A stretch of DNA of 64,000 bases from Parasponia andersonii (taxonomy: Eukaryota > Streptophyta > Magnoliopsida > Rosales > Cannabaceae), in contig JXTB01000757.1 in NCBI GenBank assembly GCA_002914805.1, positions 59,282-123,281 on the forward strand. The letters are read 5' to 3'. The position numbers were made by a program, and so were the translations under genes. Every line of letters starts with the position of its first letter. Positions within the stretch are counted from its first letter, which is position 1. Under the pieces are notes generated by a model that did no database searches, had not been told where the DNA came from, and saw only the letters and a list, made by a program, of their open reading frames with translations. This document shows positions 33,765 through 44,745 of this stretch, piece after piece.

Positions 33765-33795
33765 CTCTTAAGGCCAGCACATTTTGCTACCTCTA
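33765..33795 (+). other. Probable right end of the hAT element
   Basis: Reverse complement reads TAGAGGTAGCAAAATGTGC, close to the common plant hAT end TAGGGGTGGCAAA. It is preceded by a GC-richer subterminal region (33700-33765). The matching left end was not located. Confidence 0.5.
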
Positions 33796-35079
33796 CGTAT
33801 AAATAATGTTGCAATATACTTGTGAATTATTTAAAAGTTTTTTAATTATATATATATATATATTGCTTTAATTTTGTTCAAGAAATTTACTCTCCCCTAA
33901 TTTTGATCTGCCCCGCGACTCCCTAGAAGCTCAAGAGCTTATATAAATGAACTAAGACGATACAATAAAATTTTAACTAAAACTCTCTACTAACTAATCG
34001 CCCTAGTTGTTTAATGTTTGGTCAAAGAAATTATTTTGATGCTGCTATATCCTTCTATAACACAAGGAATAAAATAATAAATTAGAAGGTACTGATGGTA
34101 AAATGGCCATGTGATCACTATGGAAAAATTATTTTAAATAAAGAAGGTAATATAAAGATATATCTTTCCTCTTCTTTCTAGAATACTGGAGGAATCAAAT
34201 AAAGTAAAGCTTAAAGGCATTGATAGTAAATGGCTGTGTAACGATGAAGGTTTTCTTTTTTAATAATAAAATAAATTATAAAATTAGAGAGTGACGTATT
34301 TATAACCGAGCAGGCTTGGCAACCCCACGTTGTAGTTTTTACACCGGATTTATAACAATCAATTTTTTTTTTTTTTTTTGGAAGGAAATATAACAATCAA
34401 AGTTGAAACCATGGTTTGGCATACTTTTTTGATTATGTTTAGCCTATCCATGTTCCTAATTTGTTTTCTAATGGGTGATCGGTGGGGGATGGTCGGGCCA
34501 CGTTAGCAGTACGCGACTTGGCCTATAGCCGTTGTGGCGTTTACGATGCAAGTTCCACTTCACTTCCGGATGTATGTGTAGCTTTGCATGAGCCACGTGA
34601 GTCATATGACCTACCAAAGCGTGCATTTCTCGGTCATGAAGTTTGAACAAATAAAGAATGGAAAAAACAAGTCAACATACCAGAATTCTTGGGCAAGTTT
34701 GGTACTGTTGCAGAGTGCTACAAATTAATTATGCCGTGAGCAAGAATAGGTGAGAGAAAAATATCTAAATATTTAGTAAATTATGTGTGATATAGAATAC
34801 CATTTTAAAAAATTTGTACTAAAATTACAGCAGCAGAATCAGTTTTGTAAAAATAATATTTACTATATTTCTCAATTTCTGTTTAAAATAGTAGAAATCT
34901 ACCAATCGCTTCTTTTTTACTGTAACAATTTTAAAAGCTAAAATACTCTCTAAAATCAATACCAAATGGAAAAATAAAAAGGAGTAAACAAAATGCACAA
35001 GATAACAAGACACTGTGGATACGACTCCATGAACTATACATTCAACTATAATGTTTTATAGATGTCTTATGAAGATTTT
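33796..35079. other. No gene; one GC-richer patch
   Basis: Mostly AT-rich. A (TA)n run lies near 33848-33864 and a T19-like run near 34361-34379. The patch at 34470-34640 is richer in GC, looks low-copy and holds a CACGTG palindrome (34594-34599). I cannot assign it. Confidence 0.35.
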
Positions 35080-35093
35080 CACCTTTCATTGCA

Positions 35094-35241
35094 CTTTTTT
35101 TTATTTTTTAAAATATGACTTAATTAATGACCTCATTTATTACAAAGAAAATAAAATAACTCACACATTCTGAGAGTTGAACTCTTGACCTCATACACAA
35201 TTCTCACTCCACTTCACTCAGTGAGCTAGCCCTAATGGGAA
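35094..35241 (-). mobile_element. tRNA-derived SINE (SINE 2)
   Basis: On the minus strand the head has a box A-like TAGCTCACTGAGT (35216-35228) and a box B-like GTTCAACTCT (35173-35182), the Pol III internal promoter of tRNA-derived SINEs. The tail is A-rich (AAAAAATAAAAAAAA). Flanking copies of the target are CACCTTTCATTGCA (35080-35093) and CACCTTTCATTTCA (35242-35255). Confidence 0.75.
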
Positions 35242-35257
35242 CACCTTTCATTTCATT

Positions 35258-35446
35258 TTTAAAAAAAAAATAGGATTTAACTAATAATTTCTACTTATTA
35301 CAAATTAAAGAAAAATATCTACTACTACCTAATTCCCACCTTATTAAGAATAATAAGCTTTCACACATATCTTAGTGTGACTCGAACTTAAAACTGAGAT
35401 CCTAAGTAACAAGTATTCTTTCCATTTGAGCCAACCCACTTTATCA
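35258..35446 (-). mobile_element. tRNA-derived SINE (SINE 1)
   Basis: On the minus strand: box A-like TGGCTCAAATGG (35422-35433), box B-like GTTCGAGTCAC (35377-35387), an internal TTTGTAATAA motif shared with SINE 2, and a T-run then A-run tail. A 15-bp target duplication with one mismatch flanks it: ACCTTTCATTTCATT (35243-35257) and ACCTTTTATTTCATT (35447-35461). Confidence 0.8.
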
Positions 35447-35461
35447 ACCTTTTATTTCATT

Positions 35462-35779
35462 CAAGTAAACATAAAACACAAAACATGCATACATCGAAAG
35501 AAGCCTTTTCAAATCAATCTATTATAAATTGATTCTTCAAACTAATATAATGGACTTTTCATAGAAATTCTTATTTTTTTAGAATAAAATCTCAAGATTA
35601 AAATATTGAAGAAAATCATAAAAGAAATTGATAAATTACACAAAATAATATAAATAAGCAAAAATACTAAAAAGGAAAAAAATTATAGATTTAGATATAT
35701 GATAACTTATAATTTCACATATATAAGAAGAATTGTCGATTCTCGGGGCATAATGGGAGGGTTTGGGGGCTTATANGAT
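35462..35779. other. No feature recognised
   Basis: AT-rich spacer with an ambiguous base at 35776, close to the MITE end. Confidence 0.4.
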
Positions 35780-36240
35780 TAGAGATGTTCAAAATCGATC
35801 CAATTCAATCCAATCCGTATAAGTGTAGATATGAACTTGTGCAATTTAGATTGGATCTAAAAATTGAAGTCTGCACTTTGCGGATTGAATATTTTTTTAT
35901 CTTGAAAAGTAACGGATCTAATCCAATCTGAATTTAAGATATATATTTTTTTCTTATAATTAATAAATGTTATAAAATCTTTCATTGGTTATAGTTTATA
36001 CGTGTAAAATTCTTATTATACAACCTACACATAAGATTATTACTTTCCAATCACAAAAAAAAAACCCTAAGGCCTAACGTATTTGATTGTTTGTTTTGTG
36101 GAAATATGGAACTTATTAAATATTTTGGGCTTAAATTAAGTTGAATTTTAGAACTTAATAGATTGTATTTGGTTTTATACGTATATACATGATCAATAAT
36201 ATATATATATATATATGATATAATAGGCTAAATTTGTAAA
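35780..36240 (+). mobile_element. hAT-type MITE, left part
   Basis: Begins TAGAGATGTTCAAAATCGAT, a typical plant hAT terminal repeat, with a CCAATTCAATCCAATCC subterminal motif. Internal sequence matches 56216-56420 in order (for example TTAATAGATTGTATTT and ATGATCAATAAT). The right end is lost at a poly-A run near 36240. The copy at 56216-56668 shows the opposite terminus. Confidence 0.7.
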
Positions 36241-36377
36241 AAAAAAAAAAAACAAAAAAAAAGTCAAGAGAGTGGACAATTAAGAAGTTACATAGAAAAA
36301 GAAGAGATGAAGACTTGGAGGAAGAGTCAAAGAGAGTGGGCAACTACTAAGAAATTGCATACCAATACAAAAATTAT

Positions 36378-36615
36378 TTTACCAAAACTTTTTTGAAAAC
36401 ATATATTTAACATAGCTTTTGCTTTCTATTTTGTATATTTTGTCATTCGTATTTATATCGAGTATAAGTGGGTAACTATGCAGCAGGCATGTTGAATCAC
36501 TCGTGCTCTGTCCTGTCTTCCGATCTGCAAATAGGTCATCCCTCCTCCCTGTTCTTTCTTCAATCTTCAATCTCCAATCTCCATCCTCAGTCCTTCTCAG
36601 TCTTACTCTCAAATC
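36378..36615 (+). promoter_or_regulatory. Probable promoter and 5' leader of the F-box gene
   Basis: AT-rich sequence with TATA-like TATATTTA (about 36401) and TGTATATTTTG (about 36432) precedes a CT-rich leader (36535-36612), as is common in plant genes. The start ATG sits in a good plant context (AATCATGGCC). Which TATA-like site is used is not known. Confidence 0.4.
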
Positions 36616-38040
36616 ATGGCCCCCGTCAAAGAAGAAACCCACTTCATCAAGAACAACGTGTATTCTCGAATTCTACGCGACATTTATAGACATGTGATAC
36701 CAGTACCAATACCAGCAGTACTATCCGATCTCATCAATGTCTACTCCTCAATCGTAATCACTTGGGTGACTTATGTTGTTCTCCTCTGTTTTCCCTCCTT
36801 GAGATCACCAGGGAATCAAATCAAAATCCAACATGGTAATCATGCTAATCGTACTACTAGTCTTCCAGCTGAACAGATAATCCACACCGATCTCATCCCT
36901 CAGATAGCGGAAAACCTTACTAGCTTCCAAGATCTCGTGGCAGTTTCACAGGTTTGTCGATCATGGCGAAACGTTCTGTCCAGTTCCGGTTCTTCTCATA
37001 GGGAGAGAGTGCCTAAGCCACCATGTCTGATGCTCTCTGCAGAGTTACCTATGACACGATCTTTCTTCAGTCTCTACAACAACAGAGTGGTTTTCAAGTT
37101 ATACTTACCAGCGGATTCGTCCGAACGACGGTTCTGGGGATCTCCGCACGGGTGGCTTGCATCCGTGGATTTCCCAAACAAAAGCGTCCAACTTCTAAAC
37201 CCCATTTCGCAAGCGAAGCTCGATCTCCCATTTGTAGTACCAAATGTTAATTACGAGGCCCTTAGAGCGCACTGGTCGGATATGTTGGTTAAAATGTTGG
37301 TGCTCAAGATCAAGATTCAACCACCAGAGTTCCTTGTCATGGCGATATTCTGTCATAGGCTGGGCTTCAACCGACCTGGCCGGGATGATCACCATTGGAT
37401 TCTGGTTGACAATCCAGACAACTTCTCTTTCAAAGACGCCACGTACTTTGAGAGCCAGATTTATGTCATCTGCGAAGAGGGAACCCTCAGGGTAGATTTC
37501 CATGACGGGTTGGATCCGACTAGAAGAATAAGTCCGGCGGAGTTGATGGACTTTCGTGATCGGCCTATTACAACAAGGCTAACATTTCTTGCTCCCCACC
37601 CGGTGAATCAGTTCGTCGGCCATCGACACGAAAGGACTGGCAGAGTGTACATAGCGGCATCGCCCGATGAACTTTACGGGCTGTTTCGATACAGTAGTAA
37701 AGATTTTGGATACGAGAGGACTATCACTTTTTCCCTTTACAAGCTCGATTTTGATAGCTTGGATTGGGAGGCCGTGGAGTGCATCAACGACGAGGCGGCG
37801 ATTTTCATCGGCAACGGCAACTCGTGGAGCATTTGTGAGGCGCAGAGTGTTAACTGCAGGACAAACAGTATCTACTTCACTGATGATACGAGGAGCGGGT
37901 CGGGCCTTGATGTTGGTGTTTATTGCATGAAAACTGGGGTTACTGAATCTCTTAGATTTGGTGCCAATGTTCCTCTTTCCCAACCACTCGCGGCATGGAT
38001 AACACCTGGTCTGATACCCTTTCCACTTATCCTTGGTTAG
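36616..38040 (+). CDS. F-box protein with DUF295 (KIB1-4-type) domain
   Basis: A single uninterrupted frame of 474 residues without an intron. An F-box-like segment is at about residues 82-125 (LPAEQIIHTDLIPQIAENL, then VSQVCRSWRNVL). F-box proteins recruit substrates to SCF ubiquitin ligases through SKP1. A DUF295 / KIB-type beta-propeller-like region follows (about 140-450) with the usual features: PPCLMLS, a W-G-S-P-H-G-W-L motif, VQLLNPIS, and a C-terminal IYFTDD...DVGVYCMKTG. Residues about 35-62 (VITWVTYVVLLCF within them) are hydrophobic and could be a membrane anchor, unusual for the family. DUF295 F-box genes are numerous and fast-evolving in eudicots. Substrate and process are unknown. 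A partial pseudogene of the same gene lies at 53715-56215. Codon use and lack of breaks set it apart from all neighbours. Confidence 0.9.
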   Translation: MAPVKEETHFIKNNVYSRILRDIYRHVIPVPIPAVLSDLINVYSSIVITWVTYVVLLCFPSLRSPGNQIKIQHGNHANRTTSLPAEQIIHTDLIPQIAENLTSFQDLVAVSQVCRSWRNVLSSSGSSHRERVPKPPCLMLSAELPMTRSFFSLYNNRVVFKLYLPADSSERRFWGSPHGWLASVDFPNKSVQLLNPISQAKLDLPFVVPNVNYEALRAHWSDMLVKMLVLKIKIQPPEFLVMAIFCHRLGFNRPGRDDHHWILVDNPDNFSFKDATYFESQIYVICEEGTLRVDFHDGLDPTRRISPAELMDFRDRPITTRLTFLAPHPVNQFVGHRHERTGRVYIAASPDELYGLFRYSSKDFGYERTITFSLYKLDFDSLDWEAVECINDEAAIFIGNGNSWSICEAQSVNCRTNSIYFTDDTRSGSGLDVGVYCMKTGVTESLRFGANVPLSQPLAAWITPGLIPFPLILG

Positions 38041-38199
38041 TACTTCATCATGAGTATTTACATATGTACCGTTTTCTAATTGATAGGGTTGGATGCTCCA
38101 TGTATAATCAAGCCGAGGATGATTATGATTTGAAGTTCATTATAACTTATTCTGGTCCAATTTCGATAGTGATACATATATGTTTCTCCGTTTTCTTCG

Positions 38200-38204
<5 letters not shown>

Positions 38205-38246
<42 letters not shown>
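38205..38246. repeat. (GA)21 microsatellite
   Basis: An uninterrupted GA run of about 42 bp, 165 bp downstream of the F-box stop codon. Likely polymorphic in the species. Confidence 0.97.
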
Positions 38247-38250
<4 letters not shown>

Positions 38251-39427
38251 AGAGGCGAAGAAGATGAAACAACACTTCTATGGTGTGGTTTGAATGTGAG
38301 AGAATTAGGGTTGTGTTGGGTTTTAAGTTTGGATTAAATCCCAAAGAACATGGCAACTCGTTTTTAAGGATTTTAAGTCTGTCAACAACTTTTCTTTCTT
38401 TTTTTCATTTTTTTTTAAGAATTAAACGATTGGGTTTGGATCGCAGAATTGAACGAGAAAAATCGTGATAGAATAGAATCTAAATTGAGAATCGTAATGA
38501 AAATCTTAATAAAATAGAATCTAAATAGAATTAGAATTATATTCTATTATTTGGTTAAACGTATAAATCAATATGGAAATAATAATTACTTTGTTTAATT
38601 AGACACGAGAATGAATTAGAATCAGTGATATATTGACTAAAATACCAAGCTTCTAAAATTTGCTTCATGTTGTTTTTGGTCAGCTATGTGTACATTTATA
38701 CTTATCCATCTGGTAAAAAGCTATAATTTATTTTCAATCATTTAACAATATTAAATAATTAATTTATGTTATTGAGATCAAAATGGACAAAAATTATACT
38801 ATGTTAGATATGTTTATTTAATTTTGAAATAAATATTAAAAAAAGTGATAGTTGTATTTCTATTATTAATACTTACATATATTTAAGATATAGGATAGTT
38901 GTATAACTATTAATAATACCTACACGTATGTGTTATCTTAGATATTATAATATTATGAAAGGAAAAAATGAAATGAATGTTCTAATATTACGAAAAAAAA
39001 GGCAAAAAAAATCTCCATATAAAATAACCATTGAGAGCAAATCGAATAAGTGGCAACAAAAAGAAAAAGTTGTTCTAGTCATGTCATCATTTTCGAAACT
39101 AGAACTAACAACATTCTAACAATACAACAGCTAAATATTATACGTATATTACATAATTTTATATAGAATCTTTTTGTTATAAGCCAATATTTTACAAACT
39201 TTTACATCAAAAAGGAATGTCTACATATTTATCATCTACTTCCATAGACTTCAAACATCAGCCACAAAACAAAATCACTATGTTGTGTAAATGCTTCCAA
39301 AATAGTAGCCACATATATTAGAGTGAAATAGTTCATAAATAAGATAAATTACTTTATAAGGCCATCCAATGCATAAAAAGAGTAACTACTTTTTTTTCAA
39401 ATTGTCTCGTATCTAATCTTAAACGAG
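38247..39427. other. Downstream flank of the F-box gene, no further gene
   Basis: AT-rich, with no domain-bearing frame. Two related words (CTATTATTAATACTTACA and ACTATTAATAATACCTACA) recur near 38859 and 38908. Confidence 0.4.
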
Positions 39428-39477
39428 TCATCTGTTAGGAGATCAACTTTGCGGAAGCGATAACACACAGCTAAAAT

Positions 39478-39597
39478 ACGAGTTGAGATTTGGGTAAAAT
39501 GAAAAAAAATAAGGCATACGAGTTGAGATTTGGGTAAAATGAAAAAAAATAAGGCATACGAGTTGAGATTTGGGTAAAATGAAAAAAAATAAGGCAC
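39478..39597 (-). repeat. 40-bp tandem triplication inside the copia B 3' LTR
   Basis: Three consecutive 40-bp units (39478, 39518, 39558) each begin ACGAGTTGAGATTTGGGTAA. They are identical except for the last base. The three other LTRs of the family have a single unit, so the triplication arose after insertion or during the last replication cycle. Confidence 0.95.
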
Positions 39598-39908
39598 ATA
39601 AAAGAATTAACGTGGTTCACCCAATTTAGGCTACGTCCACAGATAAAGCTGTGAAGAATTTTTACTATGAAAAGGAGATTACAACTCACTTCTCTCTAAA
39701 TACAAAGAGAGAATAAATGAACCTCTCTCTTTCTTGAAATAGGAGAAAACACTCTCTCTAAACAATTTAGAAGAAAACAAGTGGGACACTAAGAAAAATT
39801 CCTAGGCTTAAATTCTCTCTTAGAAATGAAGAGGATTTTGAATGGGATACAAAACAAGTGATGAAGCCCTTCGTATTTATTAAACTTGAAAGATGATGTG
39901 AACACCAT

Positions 39909-40041
39909 CTTTTACTATTGCTATTATGGCTGCTCTTTTTACTATTGCTATTGCGGCTGCTCTTTTTACTATTCCTATTACGGCTGTCGTTTTTACTATT
40001 CCTATTGCGACTGCCTTTTTTCACTATTCCTATTGCGGCTA
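39909..40041 (-). repeat. 27-bp minisatellite, 5 units (copia B 3' LTR)
   Basis: Reverse complement of the CAGCCGCAATAGGAATAGT repeat of copia A; five units. Confidence 0.9.
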
Positions 40042-40159
40042 GTTGGTGAGCTATAATTATTGATTTGTTCAACATTCTCCAACTTGAAGACTTGATTTTA
40101 ATCATGTCTTCACACTTGATAAATCTCTCTTTTCTTCCCTTGTCAATTCTTCATGTTGC

Positions 40160-43100
40160 TTATATTTCTGCTAGGTCATATAAGGATCTACACTATAGGA
40201 ACTTGTCAGTGTTGATTGATTTGGTTAAAGCATCTGTTAGGTTTTCCTTTGTGTGAATCTTCTTCATGTCCACACTTCCATCTTCTACTACTTCTCGAAC
40301 AAAGTAATATTGAATGCTAATGTGCTTTGTCCTAGAATGAAAGGCTGGATTCCTTGCAATGTGCAAGCCACTCTGACTGTCACAAAATAGAGGAATCTTT
40401 TCTTGTTTGTACCCGAGCTCCTCCAATAACCTTTGAATCCAAATAGCCTCTTTGCAAGCTTGTGTAGCAGCCATATATTCTGCTTCTGTTGTAGATAAAG
40501 CCACAACAGTTTGTAGTTTCGAAACCCAGCTTATAGCTCCTTCTACAAGAGTAAACACATAGCCTGTAATAGATTTTCGTTTGTCAAGATCACCCACAAA
40601 ATCTGAATCAACATATCCTTTGACAGTAAATTCTGATCCTCCGTAACATAATGCAGCATCTGAGGTTCCTTTGATGTATCTCAGAATTCTCTTCACAGCA
40701 TTCCAATGCTCTCCACCAGGATTTGCCATATATCGACTAACCGCTCTGACTGCTTGTGCAATATCCGTCTTGTACATATCATAATGAACATTAGGCTTCC
40801 CACTGCTGATACATATAATACTTGAAATATCTCCATTCTCTCTACTTCATTGCAAGGACACATCCCAGAGGATAAGTTGAAGTTAACAGGAAGTGGGGTA
40901 GAAATCGACTTACAATCTTGTATATTGAAGCGGCGCAAGATTTTCTTCAAATAATTCTTCTGAGAAAGCCGAGTCTTCTCAGTGAATTTGCATCCCTAGA
41001 ATCTTGTTTGCTGGTCTCAAGTTCTTCATATCAAATTCCCTAGCTAACTGTGCCTTCAATTCTTAGATTTTGCCTTTGTTAGGGCCCGCTACCAACATGT
41101 TATCCATGCACAACAATAAGATACTAAAGTCACTATCTTCATCAAACCTCCTGAAGTATGTGCAGTAGTCTGAACTGAGTCTGTTGTACCCAAAACTTAT
41201 GATGAAGGAATCAAATCTCCTATACCAACACCTAGGCGCCTGTTTGAGACCGTATAGAGATTTGTTCAACCTGCAAACCAAGTTCTCCTTGCCTATTTCA
41301 GCAAAACCTTCTAGTTGGAGCATATAAATCTCTTCTTCAAGTTCTCTATGAAGAAAAGCAGTTTTCACATCTAGCTGCTCTAGATGTAGGTCAAATGTAG
41401 CACACATCACTAGAACCACTCTAACTGTTGTCAGTCAAACTACAGGTAAAAATATCTCATTGAAGTCAATACCTTCTTTCTGAGTATATCCTTTTACCAC
41501 CAATCTCGCACGACACTGCTCCACTTGATCATTACTATCACGCTTGATCTTGTAGACCCATTTGTTGCCAATAGCCTTCCTTCTTTGTGGTAGCGAAACA
41601 ACATCCCATGTCTTGTTCTTGTGAAGGGTTTCAATCTCTTTTTGGGAGCCTCATGAAACGTTGTTGGCTCTCCATCCTCTATTAGAAGACAGTATGCAAT
41701 ATTGCTCTCAGTGATATAATCAAAGTGTCATGCCGGTGTTCTTCTCTCATGAGTTGACTGACGAATTTTAGAAGCCTCTTCCTCGACTGGTTCTTCTACT
41801 TTGTGCTCTGGTGCTACTTCAAAAGAATCTGAATCTTCAGTATTCTTTTCTACCTGAACTGTAGTAGTTTTTGGTCTGCTATCGTCTCCCTTCTCTTGTA
41901 GTTTATTCTTTGAAATATCACATCTCTGCTGATGACAATCTTATGGGCAGTGGGATCCCATAAGCGATATCTCTTGACTCTATCAGCATATCCCAAAAGT
42001 ACACACTTTCTGGACTTTGAATCCAGTTTTGTGATTTCTTAAACGTTGTACATCACGCACACAGGACATCTAAACATATGTAAGTAAGAATAATCAGCTG
42101 GCTTACCAATCCACATCTCCATCAGTGTCTTCAGATCAATCGATGTTGATAGAGATCAATTAATCACATAACAGGCGGTTTTGACTACTTCTGCACAGAA
42201 TATCTTGGGTAGACCTGTAGCTTTCAACATTGCTCTTGTTCTTATTAACAAGGTTCTATTCATCCGCTCTGCCACTCTATTTTGTTGAGGAGTGTACGCC
42301 ACTGTTAACTACCTCTTGTTACCTTCTTGTTGACAGATTTATCAAATTCATTGCTTGTATATTCTCCTCCATTGTCTGTCCTTAAACACTTGATCTTTTC
42401 TCCAGATTCAAGCTCTATCCATGCTTTAAATATTTTGAAGACTGAAAACACATCTACTTTCCTCTTGATAGGATACACCCAATATCTCCTAGAGTGATCA
42501 TCAATAAAAGATACAAAGTATCTAGCTCCTCCTAGGGACATTACCAATGCTTGCCAAACATCAGAGTGAATCAAGTCTAGAACTTTTTTACTTCTAGAAC
42601 TAGATGTGCTAAACTTTAATCTATGCTACTTGCTTGTGACACAATGCTCATAAAAGGGTAAAGATACCTTTATGAGACCAGGAAGTAACCTCCGTTTAGA
42701 GAGAATCATCAAACCTCGTTCTGACATATGGCCAAGCTTACGATGCCACATCATCGTTGATTCTTCTCTGGAATTTGTTGAAGTAACTAATGCCTCTGCT
42801 TCCATCAGTGTATCTCCTTTAAGCATGTATAGATTCACTGATATTTTCTCCACCTTCATTACTATAAGCGCGCCCTTTATGATCTTCATGATCCCATTCT
42901 CGACATGAGTTTCGCAACCAAGGTTATCTAATTGTCTTAAAGATAATAGATTTTTCTTCAGGCCCTTCACATATCGCACCTCTTGAATAGTACGAATAGT
43001 GTCATCATACATTTTTATCTTGATAGTACCAATCTCAGTGATCTCTAAGGCATGATCGTTACTTAAGAATACAAATCCTCTAGAGACAAGTTCATATATG

Positions 43101-43356
43101 TGAAACCATTGTCTATGAGAAGTCATGTGCCATATTGCTCCCGAATCCACTAGCCAAACATCAATGAGCTGCCGTCTATTCTTAGAAATTGTTGCTGCTT
43201 CACTATACAGGATTTCTCCATCATCTGAAGTATTTGCAACATTCCCCTAAGCATTTGATGACTCGGGATCCTTCCCTCTAGAATCTCTATTCTTCTTGAT
43301 TTGCCAATACTCCCTTTTGATGTGCCCTTTCTTGTCACAGTGATAACACTTGACAT
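40160..43356 (-). pseudogene. copia B pol: protease, integrase, RT, RNase H
   Basis: Protease D-S-G is intact (MDSGAIWHMTS, 43150). The pre-integrase motif WHRKLGHMSERG is intact. The integrase core has IDDHSRR and LRTDNGGEY but breaks near 42320. RT (41063-41419) has SLYGLKQAPRCW, but the catalytic YVDD box reads CMDNM, which would inactivate it. RNase H (40193-40777) looks intact, with VDSDFVGD, TEAEYMAA, CDSQSGLHIARN and LTDALTKSINTDKF. Stops are few; one near 42626 is likely a C-to-T change. Confidence 0.88.
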
Positions 43357-44026
43357 TCTTCTTACTTCTTGACTTTGATCTACAATGACTCTGACTCCTA
43401 CTAGGGTTACGTTCCGTTGATCTCCCTCTCATTATCAAAGTCTCTACTTGCTGTGAACTTGCTAATCTATCTTCCTTGTTCTTATGCCGATTTTCTTCTT
43501 CAAGAACAACAACTGTAAGATCGTTGAAAACTAGAGTTGTAGCATTGCTGGTCACATTTATGATGAGTTGATCATACAAATTAGGTAGACTCTGAAGTAA
43601 GATTTCTGCACGTTCATTATCCTATATTTTATGCTTCATTGTTATAAGCTGTGAGAATAAAGTGTTGAGGGTATTGATGTGGTCGGTCACCGTTGTTAAT
43701 TCCGCCATCCGAAGGGTATAAAGCCTTCTCTTCAAGAAAATTTTGTTGTGAAGTGACTAAGTCTGATACAACTTTGTCAGTGTATCCCATATCTCCTTGG
43801 CTGACTTCTTCTCCTGAATGCTCGACAGGACTCCATCTGCTAGCGCCAGATGTAAGTTTGCGATAGCATTACTATCCATCTCGTCCCACCTTTTATCATC
43901 AGTAATCTCAGCAGGTCTTTCCCCAATTGCTACTAGGCAATTATCTTTTCTCAAGATTGCCTTTATCTTCATTTTCCACAAAGAGAAATTGCTCCTATTA
44001 AACTTCTCAATATCGAATTTTTCCAC
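43247..44026 (-). pseudogene. copia B gag
   Basis: Starts MEKFDIEKFNRSNFSLW and stays open for 89 codons to a stop at 43757. A shifted region follows, then an open part from 43579 (YDQLIINVTSNATTLVF). The knuckle reads CYHCDKKGHIKREYW, so the last Cys of CCHC is Tyr. At the three copy A gag stop positions this copy encodes Gln. Its own breaks (43580-43760) make it non-coding as a whole. Confidence 0.88.
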
Positions 44027-44179
44027 TATTTTTGTTCACCATGATTTGTTCAGTTACCACCATTTCACTGTATATGAACAGTACCGTATAAATGAATAGT
44101 ATCATATACGTGAACAATATCGTATACGTGAATAATCTGTATATGTGAACAGTACTCCAACCAATGACTTTCATACCAC

Positions 44180-44740
44180 TGTTAGGAGATTGACTTTGCA
44201 GAAGCAATAACACACAGCTAAAATACGAGTTGAGATTTGGGTAAAATGAAAAAAAATAAGGCACACAAAAGAATTAACATGGTTCATCCAATTTAGGCTA
44301 CATCCATGGATAAGGCTGTGAAGAATTTTCACTATGAAAAAAAGATTATAACTCACTTCTCTCTAAATACAAAGAGAGAACAAATGAACCTCTCTCTCTC
44401 TTAAAATAGTAGAAAACACTCTCTCTAAACAATTTAAGAGAAAACAAGTGAGACACTAAGAGGAATTCCTAGGCTAGAATTCTCTCTTAGAAAGGAAGAG
44501 GATTTTGAATGGGATACAAAACAAGTGATAAAACCCTCCGTATTTATAGAACTTAAAAGGTGGTGTGAACACCATCTTTTACTATTGCTATTACGGCTGC
44601 TCTTTTCACTATTGCTATTGTGGTTGCCATTTTTACTATTCCTATTACGGCTGTCCTTTTTACTATTCCTATTATGGCTGCCTTTTTCACTGTTCTTATT
44701 GCGGCTGGTTGGCAAGCTATAATTATTGATTTGTTCAACA
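44180..44740 (-). repeat. 5' LTR of copia B (right)
   Basis: 561 bp, from TGTTAGGAGATTG to TTGTTCAACA on the plus strand. It has five 27-bp units at 44576-44706 and an intact TATAAATA on the minus strand (44541-44548). Confidence 0.92.
44576..44706 (-). repeat. 27-bp minisatellite, 5 units (copia B 5' LTR)
   Basis: Five degenerate units of the family repeat, directly upstream of the minus-strand TATA box. Confidence 0.9.
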
Positions 44741-44745
44741 CCATC

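Larger units (their letters stand above)
39433..40074 (-). repeat. 3' LTR of copia B (left)
   Basis: 642 bp, longer than the other family LTRs because of a 40-bp segment present three times (39478-39597). It has five units of the 27-bp repeat at 39909-40041. The TATA position (39874-39881) is mutated. Confidence 0.92.
39433..44740 (-). mobile_element. Full-length Ty1-copia element, family VNTR-LTR, copy B
   Basis: Same family as 4476-9719, in opposite orientation, with LTRs at 39433-40074 and 44180-44740. The target duplication is imperfect (TCATC at 39428-39432, CCATC at 44741-44745). The primer site next to the right LTR has drifted to TGGTATGAAAGTC. Gag, protease, integrase, RT and RNase H are recognisable and carry fewer stops than copy A, though several frameshifts are present. 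Confidence 0.93.

Noticed and set aside
35173..35433. tRNA genes
   Set aside because: Box A and box B are present, but the cloverleaf arms are not complete and each unit ends in an A/T-rich tail with target duplications, as in SINEs.
36378..36642. Minus-strand frame upstream of the F-box gene
   Set aside because: Lies over the CT-rich leader and start of the F-box gene, with no domain and no conserved partner.
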